Shown: positions 23,801 through 35,049 of the stretch, in pieces
How positions within the stretch are numbered: the first letter of the stretch is position 1
Layout of the letters: every line of letters starts with the position of its first letter
NCBI GenBank assembly: GCA_033032865.1
Contig: JAWHQI010000996.1
Coordinates: 1-64,000 of the forward strand
DNA from: Dactylorhiza incarnata
Taxonomy: Eukaryota; Streptophyta; Magnoliopsida; Asparagales; Orchidaceae
Reading direction: 5' to 3'
DNA length: 64,000 nucleotides
Program-made: the position numbers and the translations under genes
The notes under the pieces: model-generated
The model's input: only the letters and a program-made list of their open reading frames with translations
The model's database searches: none
What the model was told of the DNA's origin: nothing

Positions 23801-26035
23801 AATTATTTGGATTAATTATTTCAGTGAGGAAATGATTCCCATAAATTGGGAAACTCTGTAATTAAGCTTTCCTGGACACAGTAGAGGTCTGGTAATTTTT
23901 CCATAATTTTGGCATAAGTAATTTTGATGGTTCCTTCATTAACTTCCAAATTTGGGATAAATGCTAAATATAATAATTAGAGGACAATTCCTGATTGTAA
24001 AATTGTGACACTCTATACTTACTGTTATTTTGGCATGATAGATTTATCTTGATTTTATGGAAGCCATATCATAATAAAACCTTACACTTCATGTTCATAT
24101 TCATACTTGGCAAATGTTGGAGAAATTTAAAAAAATGCTAAAGTGTTGAGGAAAAATATGATTCTCTGGATTTAGTCTTAAAATACCATGGTAGACCTCC
24201 AATAAAAATCTTGTGTCATGTGGGTGAATATTTGGAGTACCTCTACTCATTAGCTTCATATAGTTAGTTTGGTCTGCGTATAGTAAAAATGTGAAACTTG
24301 GATATTTAGGGGGCTACCAAGTGAAAGTGGCATGTAGTTGGTGTATATGGTCAGGTTGAAGAGATTGAAGGTCACCAGAAAGGAGTTTAGGTGATGAGAG
24401 TGTGCTTGGTGGGTTAAGGGTAAAGTTGTGTCTGGGACCGACGAAAGATCGTCTTTCCCCTTAGAAGGTCATAAAATACGTAGAGCAATTCAAGTGAAGT
24501 GTTAGGAGGGGTAATCTTATGGGTAGATACCAACAACACTAAGTGTCTTAAGAAAGGGAACTTTGGGGTGTCATCCCATTATAGTTCCTAGTACCGTAGC
24601 GAGCCCCTTACAGGGTATTCCTCGGGAAGTCCAAGATAAACCATAAACTGTAGGAGTATGTTGATATACAAGATTAACTTAATAACGCACACACCCACAC
24701 CTCGTAGTTACGGGAGGTTAGTTGGTTCGGTTTTACGAGCGGTAGGCTCGTGGTTGAAGCAGCTGACTAGTTAGTCCGGGGAGCTTGTGACTCAGTGAAG
24801 CTTGTTGGTATGGACGGGTTGGTCCGGCGAGCCATTGGCTCGGAAGGTTATGATGACGGGCAGGTTAGCCCGGGAGGGGAGTTTATGGCTCGGGATATAG
24901 TAGAACATGTTTGCATGTGCATGAAGGTGGTGGGTCTTCGGTATAGGATGGTCGTTCACACCGACATCAATACATTAACTCGGCAAGTGTGGAATTTGCA
25001 CTTAGCCATAAAAGTCTGGTGGTCCAGCCAGTAAGAGTACGCAGATGCTCCGCGGTTTTGCGTTGAGGCGTATGATAGGTCTAGGTTAGGTAGTGTGAAT
25101 ACCAACCTAGAGGTGGGTGAGGCCCAACCGACCGCTTCCGTTTGCCACTACGGGAGTATCCTGGGAGTCTTGCTAGCTCCAAAAACGGGGAACTAAGGGT
25201 CTGTGTGCATAGAGTCGAAGTGTGTGAGTAGCACTTGTATGAACATAGCATAAACTGCATATCTTGCATGTCATAGCATAAACATTGCATTTCAACCCCT
25301 ACCCTTATCGTATAAATTGGTTATGGGACTCTTTATATGATAGGCCTTGCTAAAACCACCCCTTGGTCTATAGGTTTGTATGGGCATTCCTAAAAATCAA
25401 TGGTTACTTTTCTACTATATATTTGTCTTTACTTACTGCACTTTACTTTCTCTTTACCATGCTTTATATTACTGCTTCAATTATCTGTATACACATGTGT
25501 AGTGGTAGAACTTTCTATAAACAAGATCCGTCGTCATCTGCTTTATTTTATACCTCTTGATGTCCTCCACTTCATCCTCCCACACGGTGCTAGGAGGCAT
25601 TGTGGGTGGGGTGGGGAACATTAGGCTTAGTCTTTTGACTAATGGTCGGTGGACCATATCATTTTAGGGGATTGAGGAGACACAACAACACCAGAGGCCG
25701 GTGCAGACGGAGGCGGGCCAGTCTAGTACAGGAGCACCAGATTCAAGATCAGCGAGTGATCTTGTAGTGAGGACATGATATACAGGGCATGAGCCCTTTA
25801 TTATTGTAACCCTTGTTATTTCAGTTATATCATGTGGACATTTATTATATATAGCATGTGATTGTGGACTTGAACTTCTTTTTGTTCGTTTATACTTTTC
25901 TTCTTCTGTGATCGATATGGCCGGCAGGATCGGCGTTTTGTAGTGAAGACCTTCCCGAGTGAAGGTGTCACCGCCAAAGCGGCGGTTCTGGCAAAAGACC
26001 CTGGTTTTCAAAAGAAAAAAAAATAGGGTCTTACA
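20861..26035 (+). repeat. 3' LTR of gypsy 2
   Basis: 5175 bp copy of 8232-13401, non-coding, with the same ttgac / gtcaa-rich start, TTCGTCGA minisatellite (22289-22652) and GGGTCTTACA end. Differences from the 5' copy are scattered substitutions and small indels. Confidence 0.92.
22289..22652 (+). repeat. TTCGTCGAAC minisatellite in the gypsy 2 3' LTR
   Basis: Second copy of the array at 9664-10022. The - strand ORFs here with repeating FDEI and RRN peptides are produced by the repeat, not by a gene. Confidence 0.9.
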
Positions 26036-26040
26036 GACCC

Positions 26041-26185
26041 TATTCAGCATCTCCAGTGGTTCGAAGACATGGCCTCGATCAGGCAAATGTCGGATGCCTT
26101 TAAATGTCGGCTCTTCGCAGTCACGTTCAGGGGGATGGAGAGAGACTGAAGCTAATGGGATGCTCAATTTGAGGTGGTTGATGGC
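26041..26185 (+). pseudogene. Tat-like gag, continuation after gypsy 2
   Basis: The frame interrupted at 8231 resumes here: IQHLQWFEDMASIRQMSDAF, then KCRLFAVTFRGMERD, the hallmark region of Tat-type gag (helix, KCR.F...FRG...W). A TGA follows where tryptophan is usual, then a TAA, and similarity fades before the presumed gypsy 3 boundary near 26186. Capsid protein remnant. Confidence 0.8.
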
Positions 26186-27137
26186 TGTAAAGAAGAGATG
26201 GAGTGGGGGTGTCTCGGCCATGGCTGGTACAGTTTTCCCTCAGCATTGGGCGACTGCCATGCCCTGAAAAGACTGTTCATGGGTTGGGGAGTTCGGCTAT
26301 AGGCTTGGGTAGAGGTGGTAAGGGCCATGTACCTCCATTACACCCAAAAGTGCTTTTCTCCTTAAGAGAAAAATGCCATTTTTGCCCCCAAGCACCTTCT
26401 CTCTCTCTAATTTCAGATGTGGGGTACCAATAGGCTGGTGTCAAGATGGTTTGGCATGGGGGTGGGGCCTTGGTTCATTAATTTCATTTGGTCTTTGATT
26501 TCTCCCTTTAAGGCCTTATGTTGACCATGGTTGACTTTTGAGTTGAGTTGGTCAAAATGATGTTTGGGTTAGCCCCACTTGATGGTCATGGGTCATATGA
26601 CCTTACCCTAAGTGTATGGAACCATAGTGTGGCTCCAATTATGTGAATTGATCCATATGGTGTGAGTTTGACCTAATTTAGCCTAAGGTTGACCTGGTCA
26701 AATTGAAGGGATTGGTTGACCATATGATGGGGATTTTGGGTCCATTATATTCCTAACGTGGTTATAGGTTTAGTGGTTAAGTCAATTTGCTAAATTGAAG
26801 GCCAATTGGTCCTTGATTGGGTTGATTTGGGCTATGTTGACTAAAAGTTGACTTTGGTCAATACCTTGAAATTGAGGGGAATTACTTAGTGATTATTGAC
26901 CTAATGACCTTCCTTAGGGATTACGGTAACCTAGGTAAGGTCACTTTTAGGTATTGAAGGTCAATTGAGTCCAATTTATGTAGTTTGACCTATGTTGACT
27001 TGTGGACCATAGGGGACCCTGTGAGCTCACTTTAACTCAAAGAGTCTTAAGGTCACCTCCCTGTCTCAACTCACCCTTCTCTCCTCATGTTATGCCCTAA
27101 CACCATCATGGGGTCTAGTAGGATTAGGGATGTTACA
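26186..27137 (-). repeat. 3' LTR of gypsy 3
   Basis: On the - strand it begins TGTAACATCC at 27137, next to the gypsy 3 tail. The far end is placed at ctctttaca (26186 on the + strand), because the family ends TTACA and the Tat gag ends nearby; this end is uncertain. The interval is rich in ttgac and ggtcaa words and contains inverted pairs such as ttgac-tttg-gtcaa at 26848-26861. No coding sequence seen. Confidence 0.6.
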
Positions 27138-27189
27138 AATCCCAATAAACAAAAATTAATAATTTCATCCTCGAAATTTAATTTCGGGT

Positions 27190-28660
27190 CTACGGGATTC
27201 TATACAAGATGAGAATAAAGAATATAAACTCATGTCTAGGGTGTACCTGAGGTGAACAGTCCAGGATATTGTTGTTGCATGAGGTCCCTTGGTTCATATG
27301 TGTGCTCCTCTCGTCCAAGATTGGACCACAACATCTTGGCAAAGATGAAACTTCTTCCTCCGCAGAACTCAGACGGTTGTATCGTCGATGCTGATGGGCA
27401 CCAAACGGAATGATCTGTCTGATGTTATCAGGCATGTTGTAATCGTAACATGTTGTTCTGGCCGAAGTAAGGCTCTCAGAAGTGAGGAGATGCGGAAAAC
27501 GTTGTGCAGGTTTGCCAACTCCTGTGGCAGCTCCAGCCTATAAGCCAAGGGGCCGATCTTCTCCAGGATCACATAAGGCCCCATAAATCGTGGGTTGATC
27601 TTCTTCTGTCCTCGCACCCGCGAGACACCATGCACCAGTCGTATCTTCAAGAAAATCATGTCCCCTACTTGGAACTCCATCTTTCGATGCCTCGCATCGT
27701 AATACTTGGCATGCCGGCTCTGAGCCTCCACCATCCGGTCACGGATCATCCGTACTAAAGCATCTATGTCATCTTTGTACTCTGATCCAAGAGCCCTTGG
27801 ATCCTCATCCTATACCCAAGATAACATCGTCCTGCATTTCCTCTCGTATAGAGCCCCACACGGTGCCATCCCAATGCTTTGTTGGTGGTTGTTATTATAA
27901 GAAAACTCAATCAGTGGTAACAAGATCTCCCAAGGTTTCCCCGTATCCAGGATGCACAAACGTAGCAAGTCATCCATCGTCATGTAAGTGCGCTTTGTCT
28001 GACCGTCGGTCTGTGGATGGAAGGCAGTGCTAAAGGTGAGTTGATACCCTAGATATGCCTACACTTCCCTCCACTCCCTCGAAGTAAAACGTCCATCCCT
28101 ATCTGAGACAATCGTCCTGGGCACGCCATGGTACCTTACGAACTGCTCCACAAATAACCTCACCAATATAGTTACTGAAGCATCCTTCCAGACTAGAATG
28201 AATCGGGCCACCTTGGTCAATCTGTCCATAATGACCCAGATGGAATCATGCCCAGAATAAGACTGTGGTAGCCCATGCAAAAAATCCATGGCTATGTCCC
28301 CGAACTTCCACTCTGGGACTGGTAGTGGCTGTAGCGACCCTCCGGGACTCTTGCACTCTGCCTTCACCCGCTGGCAGGTCTCATAGTGCGTCACCCAGCT
28401 ATGATGTCCCTCTTTATCCCAGGCCAATACATTGTCTTCCGTAGGTCCGCCGTCATCTTTTTGATCCTGGGGTGCACTGAGTAATGAGTGCAGTGTGCCT
28501 CCCTATGTATGTCCTCCCGGATCCTACCTCCTGCGGGTATGTATATACGGCTCCAAAAATTAATAAGGTTGTTCTGTAATGAGTAGTCTCCTGAGCTGCC
28601 CCCTCTCAAGGCTCTGAATACCGACTCCAGTGTTGCATCCTGTCTCTGTTGTGCCCTGAT
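27190..28660 (-). pseudogene. Gypsy 3 integrase and chromodomain-like C-terminus
   Basis: On the - strand, in order: a zinc-binding block (H..HYSVHP, then TCQRVKAECKSPGG), the core with PEWKFGDIAMDFLHGLP, IMDRLTKVARF, YHGVPRTIVSDRDGRFTS and FHPQTDGQT (catalytic D, D and a region where the Glu is expected), then SW.*DEDPRALGSE, the C-terminal block VGDMIFLKIRLVHGV and a degenerate chromodomain tail (about 27200-27370). Breaks: a frame change near 28410-28430, a stop or frame change near 28058, a TGA inside the SWV*DEDP block and frame changes in the tail. Integrase inserts the element cDNA; this copy is dead. The close match to gypsy 2 fragments puts both in one lineage. Confidence 0.9.
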
Positions 28661-28689
28661 GCGGTCTCAGATATCACAAGTAATGCTCA

Positions 28690-29615
28690 GGGCAGCTAGG
28701 TACTCTCTGTAGGCCTCAGGCTCGGCACTGGATACCAATTGATCTCCATGTCCTCTAACATCTTCACCAGCTCCATAGCCATCACTCGGGGATCCAGTAC
28801 AGATGTAACGACACTCCTACTCAAGGCATCCACCACCGTGTTTGCCTTCCCCGGATGATAGTGCATGGTGTAGTCATAATCACATAGGAACTCTAGCCAC
28901 CTCCATTGGCATAGGTTCAGATCCTTCTGAGTATCTATATACTTGAGGTTCTTGTGATCAGAAAATAACTCACAATGAACCGCATAAAGATAGTGCCTCC
29001 ATATCTTCAAGGAGAAGATCACAGCCCCGAGCTCTAAATCATGTACTGGGTAGTTCTGCTCGTGCTTCTTCAGCTGCCTCGATGCATATGCTATGACATG
29101 TCCGTACTCCATCAATACTGCACCCATCCCCTGGTAGGATGCGTCAATGTAGATCTAAAATCGTTCCTTCCCAGATGGAAGGGCAAGGATCGGGGCTGAG
29201 GCGAGTCGGTCCTTCAGCTCCTGGAATGTTTCCTCGCACTGCGCTATCTAGGTGAATGTAGCATCCTTCTTCATCAAAGATGTAAGCGGGAGGCAGACCT
29301 TCGAGAACACATGTACAAACTTTTGGTAATAGCCCGCTAATCCGAGAAAGCTACGAACGTCCAATGCCGACCTCAGTTGTGTCCACTCCCTGACTGCTTG
29401 CACCTTGGCCGGGTCTACCGCCAATCTGTCTCCGATGATGGTGTGTCCCAAGAATGCTACCTCATGCAGCCAGAACTGACATTTCAAAAACTTGGCATAC
29501 ATCTGATGCTCCCTCAGCTTCCCCAACACCAATGTCAAATGCTGGATATGGTCCTCCTTGGTCCTAGAGTAGATCAAGATGTCGTCGATGAAAACTATGA
29601 CAAAGATGTCCAAGT
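28690..29615 (-). pseudogene. Gypsy 3 RNase H and 3' part of reverse transcriptase
   Basis: RT part: FVIVFIDDILIYSR (catalytic DD) near 29560-29605, YAKFLKCQFWL, VAFLGH and SFLGLAGYY. RNase H part: [46 protein letters not shown] and ADALSR-like VVDALSR. Stops or shifts separate the two parts (29158, 29249). The RT frame runs up to 29615 and stops at the CAAGT target duplication of Sire B. It continues in frame at 51259, so Sire B inserted between codons just before the catalytic motif. Confidence 0.92.
29611..29615. other. Target site duplication of Sire B, left copy
   Basis: CAAGT directly before the LTR start; the right copy is at 51254-51258. The host RT sequence has this pentamer only once when the insertion is discounted. 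Confidence 0.95.
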
Positions 29616-30461
29616 TGTTGGATCTTGTGGCGCGCTTAGAGGGGGGGTGAATAAGGGCCTTTTTAAATTATGAATTTTAACTTAAGAAATTTCAAATCAA
29701 ATTTTGCTTTTCTAAAAATCACTTATAAAAATTTACAAACTATGAAATTTTTAAATTAGTTCAAAGACAAATTTCTAAGTTAAAGATTAAGCAACCAAAT
29801 TTGCAATTAAAGAAAAAGCATAATATTTTAATCATGAAATTCTCATACAATAAAAATGATCTTAAGAATGCTTAAGATCAAGGCATAAATAAGATAATAA
29901 ACTTTTGACAATTTTTGTTTACCAATCCTTCTCCCAAGGATCGGAAGGCTATCACTTATCTTTCCCTAGACCAAGCCCAAGCCTATCCTCTAGATCTTCC
30001 GAAGATCTAGACGTAGCACACAAGGCCACGATTTCCTACCAAGCCACGCAAGGACTTGGACGCTCCGCACAAGGAAGCGATTTTACCCTAAGCCACGCAA
30101 GGACTTAGACGTCGCACGCAAGACGACGATTTCTACAACGATTACAAGATGAATGTAAATATAAATGAAATACAAAATAAAAACCCCCTTTAAAATTTCT
30201 GGACCGAAGCAGCGAAGAATCCTTGAGAAAATCTCCTTAGAACGAGTGTACAATCTTCGGCTTCGCTCTCTCTTCTCTTCTTCAAGGATGGGGATTTTCG
30301 TTCTCTGGAGCTCTCTGGACGATAACACTCAGGAAGAAAGCTTGAAGGTCTGAAAGCTTGAAATCCACGAAGTTCTGAACCCTTTTAATAAAAAAGAGCT
30401 GTCGCCATCCGTTAGCTAGGTATCGCCAGAATCCGATATCTCCAGAGGCTGCCACGTGTCT
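29616..30461 (-). repeat. Sire B 3' LTR, part 1
   Basis: Matches 49994-50848 of the 5' LTR (tgttggatcttgtggcgc... to ...gccacgtgtc), then stops at the Sire C insertion. It includes gccacgcaaggactt repeats and two short palindromic tatcgcc/ccgtta words near its end (30400-30440). Confidence 0.95.
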
Positions 30462-30736
30462 TGAAAGTGGAGGTCAGATCTTAAATTACTCTAGAGGGGG
30501 GTGAATAGAGTATTAAAACTTTTTGTTTAGTTTTATAGCGGAATTTAAAATGCTGAATAAATATATATATGTAATCAGTGAGAGTGAAAGATAGAGACAG
30601 GAGTAATGAAAAGCACACAGCACAAGCACACAGAAAATAAACAAGCACAGAAGACACAAGGAGATATAATAGTTCCCCAATAAATTTGGGTACGTCTACT
30701 CTTCTACCACCCTTGGTAGGAATCCACTAGGAGGGT

Positions 30737-30860
30737 TGATAAGGTGCAAAGGCACCAAGGGGTTTTTGATAAGGTGTCCACACACCAATAAGCTTTTGAT
30801 AAGGTGCTTAAAAACCACACAGGGATTTTTTGATAAGGTGTCTTGCCACCACTGGGTAAA
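30737..30860 (-). repeat. ttgataaggtg repeats with GGTG/CACC mini-hairpins
   Basis: Four units about 35-40 bp apart, each starting gataaggtg and carrying a short inverted pair: ggtgc-aaag-gcacc, ggtgt-ccac-acacc, a decayed unit, and ggtg-tcttgc-cacc. Copied in the 5' LTR at about 39977-40095. Confidence 0.85.
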
Positions 30861-31587
30861 CTTTTTAAGGGAGTATTAACCCTATACAGGATGAGATAAA
30901 AGGTATAGAGTGTTCTTCTCTGTCAATGATCTGAGAGAAGACAAAAGGTGTTGAAGCTGAAAGCTCCCCCTGTCTGTTGAGAGTTGATGACAGCTTTGAG
31001 GACAGAGCTTTCCCAAACAGAAGTCTTTGTAGCTGATTATCTGGAAGAGGTTAATCTTCAGATTTTTTGTTGCTCTTGAAAGACTTTGTTTACAGCAGAT
31101 CTGAGAGATTGAATCTTGTTCTCAGAATAAAGAGGATGCTTCTTTTCTGAGGAAGAATGCTTCAGAAAAATATATTTTTCTTCTTCTTCTTCTTAACTGC
31201 TTCTGTTCTCCCTTTCTCAGAAAGAATACTTGATCTCTATATCTTTTTCGATAGCTTGTTATATTTCAAATTCAAAATCTTCTGTCTATTTATGGAATAT
31301 ATTTTTCTGACTTAAATCCATCTTGAAACTAGGTAGCCACCCAAAAATGACTTTGGCAGGTCCTTTCAATTCCATTTGTCGAGAAGATGCCTTGGAATTA
31401 AATGTCAACGGCTATTCTTCTTCTTGGAATAGAAGGAATATAAGGATATAATAAATAAGAAAGATATCCTTACTTGGCTGCCTGAATACGTCCATGGAGA
31501 AATAAATATATCCGTTATTCTGCTGAGTTGAGTTCAGAGAACTGACATCCACTGAGAATATAAGTCTGAACATTAGAAAGCAATTTG

Positions 31588-31775
31588 TCGAGCGCTGGTT
31601 AGAATTCGTCGACCGCTGGAAGTCATTTGTCGAGCGCTGGATTAGAATTTGTCGACCGCCGCTAGTCATTTGTTGAGTGCTGGCTTAGAATTTGTCGACC
31701 GCTGGAACTGTTAGTTTTCTTCAGTCTGCTGGAAGCAATTTGTCGAACGAATCTGGTCATTCGTCGAACACCGCT
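31588..31775 (-). repeat. tttgtcgagcgctgg array in the Sire C LTR
   Basis: Eight copies of tttgtcgagcgctgg, attcgtcgaccgctgg, tttgtcgaacg or attcgtcgaac alternate about 22-25 bp apart, with one longer gap. Copied in the 5' LTR at about 40826-41012. The core is the same ttcgtcga word found in gypsy 2 and copia 4. Confidence 0.92.
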
Positions 31776-31921
31776 CGCCATGTGTTGAGCTTGAATTTTC
31801 CTAAGTTCTGCTAATCTAATCAGCCTAAAACTTGACCCTAAGGCTATACATTGGGGTCAATACAGATCCTAATCAACATATAGTGATCCTAGCCCAAATC
31901 AGTAATAGGGTTGTTCCAACA

Positions 31922-31934
31922 ATCTCCTCCTATT
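31922..31934 (-). other. Polypurine tract of Sire C
   Basis: On the - strand aataggaggagat directly precedes the 3' LTR; it would prime plus-strand synthesis. Confidence 0.8.
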
Positions 31935-32094
31935 TGGGTTAGGATACTATTTGACAAATAATTGAATAAATACAGCAGAAAGTAAAATCAACAGAGCAAC
32001 ACTGAAATGAAATATATCTGATAGATTAAAATAGATCATCAGATAGAAAAAAAATGCTCTGAGTTTAGAAACTTTACAATCATAATCAAGCAAT

Positions 32095-34634
32095 TTATTT
32101 AAGACTTTTTGTCCTGAGAAGGTGGCCTGAATATGATTTTCCTGTTAGGGTCTTCTGATTTGTTTTTGCTGATAAACAAGTCTTGAGCTCCAATGATTTT
32201 TTGTTCTTTGACATGAGGGATAAATGCTTCTGGGTGCATGTCAATATATTCCTCAGCATTGAATGCTTAACTGTTTTGTATTTTTCAAGTTCTTTTCTTC
32301 TGTATTCTGACATGGTTGAGAAACTTGAGAAGTCTTTACCTTCTGCTTTAGCCTTTTTAATCTGTGCATAAGCAATTGTTTCTCTCAGTCTTGCCATCTG
32401 ACAGATTGTCTCTTCTTCTGGATCTGGACAGTAATAAATATCTTCTGAATCATTTTTGTCTTGAATAACCTTTTGAGGTACTCTATCTCTGTGAAGAGAT
32501 CCATCAGAAATGTGAAGTTTGTATTCTGAAGAAGAAGAAAAGGTTTGACTTTCTTGAAAGATAGGAGATGATTTCTTATAGGAAGGAGCACTGGCTGATC
32601 CAGAGGCTTGAGAACCACTAGAACTACCAGGTCTCCCTGAGTGTTGAGAGCTTGGCTTCTGAGAGGAAGATGATACACCTGCTGATCCTGTTGCACCAGC
32701 TGCTGGAGGAGGAGGAGGAGGATGATTGTTCTTGACTGGTTTGTCAGGGATGTAGCCAGTCTTCTTGAATTTCTTCCTCCTGTTGTTCTCATTTCTGGAG
32801 AGCTTCATCCAGTGAGGAGTTTTCTCATCAAGAGGAACATTATACAAAATGTACAGAGGAATGTCATTATTTGGATTTGGGGGCTTGGGAGCAGCCTTTG
32901 ACTTAGCTGTTCTTTTATTTCTTTTCTTTGAAAGTGTATAATCAGAATCACTGTTGTCATCATCATCATCAGAGTCAGAAGATGAGATTGGCTTATTGTA
33001 TAAATCATCAATTCTCTTGATTGCTTCACGAGTCTTTAATCTTTCTTCTTCAGCTTTGTCAAACTCTGCATCTGCTTCTTTCCAGGTTTCATCAAAGCTT
33101 GGCATTGGTTCTTCATTCCATACAGGAATTGGAGGTGAAGAAGTAATTTGTGAGGCTGTTGAATCATTAAGGAATTCTGCAAGATCATCTTCATATTCTG
33201 CAGAAAGATCCTTTATTTGAATGTCTTGAACAGTGGATGAAGGAATAGAGGATATGTAATTTTGTATGATATCAGAATGAGTCTTCTGAGTAAGGAAAAT
33301 CAGAGCCTTTGATAGATCCTCTATGTATACCTTTGGTGATACCCTTGAAGTATATGTGACATCAAATTTTGATAATAAACTATATAGATCACAGGATGGA
33401 TGAATGCATATACTATTTATTTCTTCTATAACTTGTGTATCTGAATCAATTATATCTATATCAAAAACTGTAATTTATATATCTGTATCAAAAACTGTAA
33501 TTTATGTATCTTCTGGAGCTTCTTCATAGGACATCTCCCCCTGCCTAGCTTCAGGGCAGCATGAATCTAGGCCCCTAGAAGAAGGGACAGAAGTGGAAGA
33601 GGGAAGAGAAGCTATCTTAGCAGATAGAGTAGAAATTGCCTGAAGAACTGGAGCAAGTTTTGCATCCAGGAGCTGGCTTATTTTAGGAAGGATATGATCA
33701 AAAACTTGATCAACAATGGAGGAGAGGTTGAGGGATGGATAATCTAGTGGATGACTAGAGGATGGTTATGAAGTGGATGGAGATGATATTGGAGGAATGA
33801 TATTGCTGATGTTGGTGGTATGTGTGGGAATGTCTAGATGGATTGGACTAGGAGAATGAATGGGTGAATGATATTCATTATGTATTGGAGATGGAGGTGT
33901 GGTAGGTAGTGGTTCTGAAGATAGAGGTGAAGGTGGAACATCATTAATGTGGGCAGATGAGAGTGGAATATCATTGATGGGTGATATTGCAGTTGAAGGA
34001 GGGGATGAAGAATGAGAATGTGCAGGAGATTGTTGAGCAGGTGGAGTAACTCTTCCAAAGCATACATTATCTTTAGAGTTTTTTCTTTTTAATCAGGTCA
34101 AAAAGAATTGATCCCCAGTTGACTTTCTTCTTCTCCATTAAGGCCACCATTAACAGAAATTGGTGCCTACTGATATAGTCATGCCCAGAAGTCTTGCTCA
34201 TCAAGACTTTTCCAACAATATCCGCTAAGAACTTGTAGTCCTGAGACAGGTTCTTTTTCAGAAGGTGGCTAGGGTTTCCAGTCAAATGGCCCATTTTGAC
34301 TAAAGCTTCATCAAATTCATTTGAGCTTATGTCTAATTCATCTTCACCATTTTCAAAACCAAAGATTTCAGAAAGGATGATGGGAGAGAGAGACATGATG
34401 ACCTGAGATTGTTCCCGACAAGCTTTCATCGACTGGTTTTGCAGTGTAAACCCATTCTTTTATCTCTGCAACAGCTATCTTCTGCGAGGTGCTTAGAAGC
34501 TTCCTTAGATGTTGTTCATCCAGCTTTTGAAGAATATCCTTGAAGATTTGGTCTGACTGTGCAAACGAGTCCATGTCAATGTCGAAACCTGCGTCAAACT
34601 TCATTTGGTGCAGAGAGGCCTGAGGAATCGCCAT
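32095..34634 (-). pseudogene. Sire C accessory ORF (PTP-type plant transposon protein), sense orientation, broken
   Basis: A long coding region lies between pol and the 3' LTR. It starts MAIPQASLHQMKF near 34634. The N-terminal domain shows AEIKEWVYTAKP, the ISGHHVSLSP..LSEIFGFENGEDEL block and KVLMSKTSGHDYISRHQFLLMVALMEKKKVNWG, the pattern of the putative plant transposon protein domain. A Pro/Ser-rich linker (about 33780-34060) follows, then a middle region, then an acidic and basic C-terminal domain (32095-33105: SDSDDDDDNSDSDY, KKRNKRTAKSK, PPPPPP). Breaks: a frameshift near 34395-34430, another near 34075, a TAA near 33765, and two TAA codons made by a 27-bp tandem duplication (33451-33504). 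Function unknown. Env is possible by position, but I see no signal peptide or transmembrane segment. Confidence 0.8.
33451..33504 (-). repeat. 27-bp tandem duplication inside the accessory ORF
   Basis: Two copies (33451-33477, 33478-33504) differing at one base. Each adds an in-frame TAA on the - strand. Confidence 0.92.
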
Positions 34635-34744
34635 TGTTCCTGCAAAGAAAGTTGAAGATAAAGTGCAGAGGGGAACTGGAGGGAAAGACGATTTCTGTAG
34701 GCGCAAAGCTTAGAATTAGATAAAATAAGGCTTATATAGAAGGG

Positions 34745-34990
34745 TCGAAGAATGAGGGCGCATTTGTAAACCATTGTTCGACAAAACCTAATAAAATTAG
34801 AAGTCGAAAAGGCTTTATTTCTTTGTCTGAAAGCGTTCGACGAAAACATCTTTTTCGTCGACCGTCGTTCGACAAATGAAATTGCCTTAACTGACTCTGT
34901 GTTTAAGAGGTTTCAGAGACCACCGTTAGACAAATGATTCAAATTTATCGTTCTTCGTTCGAAGAATTTGTGAGATAAATAGAAATACTT
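34745..34990 (-). repeat. ttcgtcga / tcgacgaa motifs upstream of the Sire C accessory ORF
   Basis: gttcgaca, gttcgacgaaaa, tttttcgtcgaccg, cgttcgacaaatg and gttcgaagaatttg occur within 250 bp between pol and the accessory ORF. They are variants of the word arrayed in the Sire C LTR. Confidence 0.85.
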
Positions 34991-35049
34991 AATTTTTAGG
35001 AGATTGAATCTCCATCTATCATTCCTAGTTGATTTATAAAGAAGATGTG

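Larger units (their letters stand above)
8232..26035 (+). mobile_element. Gypsy 2: chromovirus with about 5.17-kb LTRs, carrying a nested non-autonomous element
   Basis: Two long direct repeats start TGTAACATCC (8232, 20861) and end GTCTTACA (13401, 26035). The flanks are aaccc (8227-8231) and gaccc (26036-26040), a 5-bp target duplication with one mismatch, and the gag frame of the host Tat element is continuous across it. The internal DNA left after removing the nested element is only about 2.75 kb and retains a primer site, degenerate integrase and the 3' tail. About 10.3 kb of the 17.8 kb is LTR. Conserved fragments (SW.QDEDPKALGSE) and the 3' tail tie it to gypsy 3. Confidence 0.92.
30462..31921 (-). 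repeat. 3' LTR of Sire C
   Basis: 1460 bp. On the + strand it begins tgaaagtggaggtcagat and ends ttgttccaaca. It contains the ttgataaggtg hairpin repeats (30737-30860), a TATA-like ataaatag on the - strand near 31290, and the tttgtcga array (31588-31775) upstream of that in the sense direction. Confidence 0.95.

Noticed and set aside
25664..26221. 185-codon minus-strand ORF
   Set aside because: It crosses from the gypsy 2 LTR through the target duplication into the Tat gag on the opposite strand, so it is a chance frame over a junction.
32095..34634. Calling the Sire C accessory ORF an envelope gene
   Set aside because: Position fits the env-like ORF of SIRE1, but I see no signal peptide, transmembrane segment or glycoprotein-like cysteines, and the N-terminal domain matches the PTP-type pattern.
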